Shown: positions 58,245 through 64,000 of the stretch, piece after piece
Layout: each line of letters opens with the position of its first letter
Position numbering within the stretch: position 1 is the first letter of the stretch
Source of the DNA: Copromyces sp. CBS 386.78
Lineage: Eukaryota; Ascomycota; Sordariomycetes; Sordariales; Sordariaceae
Length of the DNA: 64,000 bases
Direction of reading: 5' to 3'
Assembly: GCA_030685235.1 (NCBI GenBank)
Contig: MU839219.1
Coordinates: forward strand, 1 to 64,000
The notes under the pieces: generated by a model
What the model was told of the DNA's origin: nothing
Databases searched by the model: none
What the model saw: only the letters and a program-made list of their open reading frames with translations
Program-made: the position numbers and the translations under genes

Positions 58245-61200
58245 TATCACAGGATTACCTGTGATGGCACATAGTACTGGGCACTATATAGTCGAGTCCA
58301 TTGGCCATTGGCCAATAGGATCGCATGCACGCACCAGTGGGCCTCGGTCTGGATCTAGGTACGGCATAGCCTGCCCTATATCTAGACTGCACTCCTCCCT
58401 CCTCTCCTTCTTTCCTTCCTCGTACAACTACATTTATTCTACTTCACGCCTAATAGTATCCTACCCCGTAATAGTTAATTGTACTTTTCTATTATACTAC
58501 GCGTATATACTTTAAGATAAGTTCATCGCCGCCGCCGTCGTAAGTATTTCTGACGAGCCCGCGATTTCGTCGTATAACGACTATACCTCTCTTTTGTCGC
58601 ATCGCGATTACACCTCTTTTTCGTCGTATCGCGACCAATTATAAAGTAGCTAATAGATTCCGTTTACGCTATAAGGTAGTAAATAAGTACGTTAATTGAA
58701 TTAATTACTATAAATGTCGGCCCCCGTTATTAACTTCGACGTCGCTATTTCCGCAATTAACGCTATTGTTAGTTCTAAGTACGAATAATTCTTCGAAAAT
58801 ATTACCGAGTCTTTTAACGGTACCGTTCTTTAGAGCTTAAATAACCTAATTGCGGAGGAGATCCTCGGTACTACTACCGAATTCGCCTAGTATACTATTT
58901 TCCCCTATATTATTATTATTCTTATATAATTAATCTATACGGACCTAATTTAAGTTAATACGTTCGTTAATACCGTTTAAAATTCCTTAGAAGCCGCTTA
59001 TTAATAGATTACAATTTAAAATAATATTATTATTACCTTCTAATAGGAGGTTTTTTAGTTAAAATATAATTTTGTTACTTCTAACGAAATTAATACTAAA
59101 TTTAAGAAGACTACCGAAACTTAAATTAGGGCCCTTAAGAAAGCCGTTTACAATAAAATTACCCCGCTCGCTTCTATCCCCGTCCTTAATTCTAACAATA
59201 AAATTATAATTACCCCGAAGACCTATATAAATAAAGATCCCGCTATTTATATAAGTGAGGATACTTCTATTATTAAAAGGGCCGAAGCTTTTTAAAATTA
59301 GCGTAATAAAATTTAATTATATTAGTTCTAAGATACTTAATAATTCGATTAGGATAAACGTTATAAATTTATATAAATCCTTTTGTACTTTAGAAGTAAT
59401 GCCTTTAAAATTCTATCGCCGTATATTATACTTATTATTAAAGAGGAGGATTTAATTAAATAGAAATAAAAGAATGCGGAAACCTTCCTTATTTATTTTA
59501 ATATAAAATATAATTGTATAGACTTTACTTTCAAAATACGCCGCAATTTCGAATTTTTAAAAATATTTAAAAGTATAAAATAATTCGATTTCGAAGATAA
59601 ATTTACTACTGTTATTAATAAATATAATTTCAACAATACTATAAAAATTTTTTATTTAAAAATGAAAGTTATAAATAAAATTTATAATATTATTACATAT
59701 TAGTAAAATACCCTAGCCTATAACGATTTTAATAGCTAATTTACCCTCTATCGGAAATTCGCTACTAACTTAGAGGAGCGTAATTAATATAATAAAACTA
59801 ACGTCTATTATAAAACTAGTACTAAAGGAATTAGTAATAATATTACTACCCCCGAGCGTACTATTAACCAAAGTAGTACCGCTATAGATTTCAACGCTAT
59901 AAACGCTATTAACGTTCAATTATCCCGTATAATTAATAAAATAATCATCGACTACTATATAAAGAATAGATTTTGTAAACGCTATATATTAATTAGTTAC
60001 TACGCTTACGAATATTATAATAGTATTAATATTAGTATCCCTAAGGAATAGAGGGAGCGTAACTTCTATAACTATCGCAGTAGAAGCGGAAATAATAACC
60101 GTAGTAAATCTGCTATAGGTTAGACCGGCTACGGTAATAATAGTAATAATAACGTTCGCGTTAACATTATTACTACTAGTAAGCCCGCTATTCCCGCTAT
60201 ACTCCCTACTCTAATTCTAGTCTAGCCTACAAAATATAATACGGGAAATACGCCGCCTCTCTACTAAATCGCTTAGAAAGGCTATCGTTTATAGTAATAA
60301 TAGAAGAGGAGGTAAATAATTTAATAGATTTAGAAGTAGTTTAATTTAAGAATTCAAATTTAGATAATTATAATAATAATTCTATTTTTCTCTCTATTTA
60401 AATTATTTACGGACCGTATAATTAACGAAGTAAATATACCGCTTTAGTTAATAATAAATACTTTACTTTCGTTTTTATCGATTATAATTTTGCTATTCGC
60501 TATATTATTCTACTATTAAAACTCCCTAAATTAAAGGCTTTATATTTAATAGACAGTATACTTAAGGATTTTATTATTTATTATTATAAAGTCTAATTAC
60601 GGATTAGTTATTATATAAAAACGATTATTATATTAACCTACGACTTAATTAAAGATTATCCTATTATTTTAGGTATACCGTAGTTTAAACTTTATAACTC
60701 TACAATATTATAGCTAGATAGTACTATTACCTTTATTAATTAATACGTAGACCGCTACCTTCCTATTGACATTCCGCCTTCTTTATAGTATGCGCCTAAG
60801 GTTTAGAAATATACTTATATATATTATTACAAAATTATACAAGGTATAATTAAAATAAATTATTTTAACGCCCTAGTCGCGGACCCCGTTCCCGACGCCG
60901 TTAAAGACGAACCCTTTAATACCCCGGCTATAAACCCTAATACCCTAGATCCTGCCCTAGTCGCGGATACTATTACTAAAACCCTTAAGCGGACTAAGCC
61001 TACTATTTGCTATATTATAGCCGGCTAGCGAAGATCCGACCCCTATTACCGTATTATAATACGTAAAACGTATTTTTCGAACGAATTAATTAACCCGTAA
61101 ATATTAAAGATATAACGGCCGCTAATTTTAATTAACTATACGAAAAGTATTATTTATAAATATTCTATACTTCGTACACGGAATTCTATAAAATTTTAGA

Positions 61201-64000
61201 AGAAGCTAGAGCGGAAGAGGAGGCTTAGGTTAAAGAAGTAGAAGGGGGCGCCTTAGAACCTAAAGAATATAGAAACGATAAAGGCGTCGTTAATAGAGGA
61301 ATAGGGATAGGAATTAAATACAATAAATACAATTACAATTACAATATACTTAACGGATTGGCGAACTTTACCCTGGAAATGGAATAAGAGATTTAGGACG
61401 GTAATAGCGCTAAATATAAGAAACTACTAGGTAAATATTATTATTTATAAATTAATACATACGCTAATAAAGGCTCTAAAGTAGTTATCCGGGTAATAAA
61501 GATTGCTAAATATATTTATTTTAGCGGTAATGTAGACGAAAATTTTAAATAATACAAGGCTATTAAATTCGCTACTAATATTATAGAGGAAGATATAGCC
61601 AAATTTTACGAAAAAGCCGATAAGCCGCCTAAGACTGACGCCCAAATTAAAGAAAATTTTTTAAACAATATTAGAATTACTTTAACGTTTTTAAATTTCG
61701 TAACGCTACAGTCTTACCCTTCTATTACTTTTATAATTTTAAAATCGAATTCTGTCCGGGAAAATAGGCGCCCCATATAAAATTAAGGGTATTTAACTCT
61801 AACGAATTGAATATAATTAAAAAGTAGATTAACGAAAACTTCTATAATAAATTTATTTATCCTTCGCAATTAGAAGCCGCTTCCTAAATCTTATTAGTAT
61901 AGAAATTAAGCGGAAGTATTAAAATTTATATAAATTATAAGGGGATTAATAATATTATTTTTCAAAGCCGTTACCCGTTCCCTTTAATTAAAGAAACCCT
62001 TAACATTATTTATAAGGCAAAGATTTTTATTAAATTAAATATTATCGCCGGTTTTAATTATATTTATATTACGGAAGGATATAAATAGTTAACGGCATTT
62101 ATTACCCGCTTTAGCCTATTTAAATTATTTATTTATTTATTCGGCCTATAGGGAACGCTGGGTATATTTTAGAATTACGTTAACGATATTTTGTATAATA
62201 TTTTAAATATTTATATAATCGCTTATTTAAATAATATCTTTATTTTTTCGGATAATAAGGAAGAGTATTAGAAGTATATAAATCATATTTTTACTTACTT
62301 AGAAAAAGCCGGCCTATAGGTTAATATCGATAAGTACGAATTTTATATTAAGAAAATTAAATATTTTAGATTAATTATTATATTCGGCGGTATTGAAATA
62401 GATTTAATAAATGTTAAAGTTATTATAAATTAGTAATCCCTAATATTAAAGAAATTTTTATAGAGTTTTTTAGGATTTGCTAATTTCTATTGTCGTTTTA
62501 TTAAGGGTTTTTTAATAATAGCGGTACTATTGTACGACTTTACGAAAAAAGACGTAAAATAAGTATAAATTACGGTATAATAATCCGCTTTCGAAACCCT
62601 AAAAGCCGTATTTACTAGCGGACTAACCCTACGAATTTATAACTAATTTAAAAAAATAGTTGTAAAGACCGATATTTCGAATTAGGTTTCTAGAGGTACC
62701 CTTTCCTAATATAGGGATAATAGCGAGCTCTACCCAATTACGTACTTTTTAATACGGTATTTAATAGTAGAATATAATTACGATATTTATAATAAAGAAT
62801 TCTTCGCTATTGTTAAGGTATTAGAGGAGTAGCGCCTAGAATTGGAGGGTGCTTAGTAACCTTTTAATATTATTATAGATTATAAGAATTTAAAGACTTT
62901 TACGACGAATAAGTAGTTTATACCCTGTTATATACGGTAATTATAATTCTTATTATAATTTAATTTTTTAATCCTCTATATACTAGGATTATAAAATTTC
63001 CGCCCTAATATATTAAGTAGGAAGTTAGAGGATATATTTTTAAATATGAATAATTATTGTTTAAAGGTAAGAAATTGTAAGTTTATTGACCCCGCCCGCT
63101 TTAAGGAGGGTTGCCTCTCCTTATCGGCTATAACAATTAGCGACGATTTCGATTTCGACGAAGTATTCCTATTAGCCTTAAATACCTTAAAAGAATTAAA
63201 TAAGTTAATTAACAATATTATTAATAAGAGTTACAACCGGTTAACCTTAATACAGGAGGTCGTTAATTATTTAAAGGATTTAAACCGTATAGAATGGCGC
63301 CCCTATATTAAAAAGAAATTAAAGGTTGTTTTCGTTGAATATTCTATAGTAGGAGGTAAAATATATTATAAGGGGAGGGTGTTAATTAATCCTAATAATA
63401 CCGCTACCTATTTATTATTAATTTATTACGCCTACGTATTATTAACGGCCGGATATCCGGGTAAGGATAAAATATAGGTATAGATAAACGAATATTAATA
63501 TTAATTAGGTATAGCGGAGGCTATTAAGGCCTATTATAAGGGTTGCCTAGTATATTCGAAGACGAAGGCATTACAACGAGTTAAGTTATTTTAAACTTAT
63601 GCTTATAGCCTACGTACTATAGACGGATATTTCGGTTAATTATATCTTTTTATTATTAGAAAATTTATATTTAGGCTAGAAATTTAAATATATTATTATC
63701 GTTGTAGACCGTTTAATAAAAATACATTACTATATCCTAACCGTTATTATAGAAGCGGAACAATTAGCGGACCGTTTTATCGACTACATTTATACCCTTT
63801 ATAACCTACCCGATATCGTCGTTTCCGACCGCGGCTTGTAGTTTATTTTTCTTTTTTAATTTATTATTTATAAGTGCTTAGCTATTAAGAAACTATTGAA
63901 TTCCGCTTTCTACCTTTAGATTAACACCTAAACGGAATATATTAATATAGAAATAAAATAATATTTATATATTTTCGTTAATTGGGTATAAACGGACTAA
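58245..64000 (+). mobile_element. Gypsy LTR retrotransposon B, truncated by the window edge, RIP-degraded
   Basis: The LTR starts at 58245, gag runs from about 58730, reverse transcriptase lies near 61980-62500 with Y-L-N-N at 62224-62235, then RNase H and the integrase zinc region. A 143-codon open remnant, 63046-63477, is only a surviving piece of integrase. The integrase core follows: D-R-L near 63700, then A-E-Q-L-A-D-R-F and V-V-S-D-R-G near 63750-63835. The element continues beyond 64000. Its LTR is clearly less mutated than its coding part. It sits inside copy A. Confidence 0.88.
58300..58316. promoter_or_regulatory. Inverted CCAAT-box pair in the Gypsy B LTR
   Basis: Identical to the 17-bp near-palindrome at 46406-46422 of copy A; about 55 bp into the LTR. 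Confidence 0.5.

Noticed and set aside
63046..63477. 143-codon ORF as a gene
   Set aside because: A surviving open stretch of the Gypsy B integrase region, with stops on both sides of a continuing domain.
1..64000. CRISPR arrays, rRNA genes, prophage or bacterial-type operons
   Set aside because: None seen; the window is nuclear fungal DNA.

Overview
The window is a piece of a filamentous ascomycete chromosome (Pezizomycotina; Sordariomycetes is my best guess). The evidence is: many genes with 50-100 bp GT-AG introns and CTAAC/CTGAC-type branch sites, an intron-bearing nuclear tRNA-Pro, ergosterol and cell-wall genes typical of moulds, and AT-rich flanks with the marks of RIP (repeat-induced point mutation): CpA/TpG almost gone, CpG kept, every reading frame broken.

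Layout. (1) 1-3750: a T-rich low-complexity tract split by a 5'-truncated, RIP-mutated LINE at 512-3538 with a 13-bp target duplication. (2) 4.6-22.6 kb: a gene-dense, intact, euchromatic block. In order: a PAQR/ADIPOR-type membrane receptor, a TFIIIC WD40 subunit (Sfc6/Tfc6 type), a class II aldolase, a small 8-cysteine secreted protein, an MFS monocarboxylate-type transporter with a GC-AG intron, a single-pass membrane protein, a TauD-type 2-oxoglutarate dioxygenase, a conserved-looking nuclear protein of unknown function, C-5 sterol desaturase (ERG3) and tRNA-Pro(AGG). (3) 22.6-35.9 kb: a gene-poor accessory stretch with a 348-bp MITE, two small MC...CxxC proteins with a shared cysteine grid plus a relict third copy, a GH16 glucanase, a protein with two tandem Zn2Cys6 clusters, and an incompletely resolved minus-strand gene. 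(4) 35.9-46.0 kb: a DUF7223-like cell-surface protein, then three broken genes (archaemetzincin, DUF3176 membrane protein, FAD oxidoreductase), and a two-exon gene of unknown function with a (TGTC)22 microsatellite in its intron. (5) 46.3-64 kb: nested RIP-mutated transposons. A Gypsy LTR element (A) carries a 6.8-kb LINE inserted into its gag and is cut in its integrase region by a second Gypsy copy (B), which runs off the window edge.

No operon-like or biosynthetic cluster logic links the intact genes; they look like ordinary independent fungal genes. The most striking signals are the decay gradient towards the transposon block, the nested transposons with readable target duplications, the twin CxxC proteins with a relict, the dual zinc-cluster protein, and a tRNA intron that repeats the tRNA's own B-box core. 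All calls come from reading the sequence; no database search was run.
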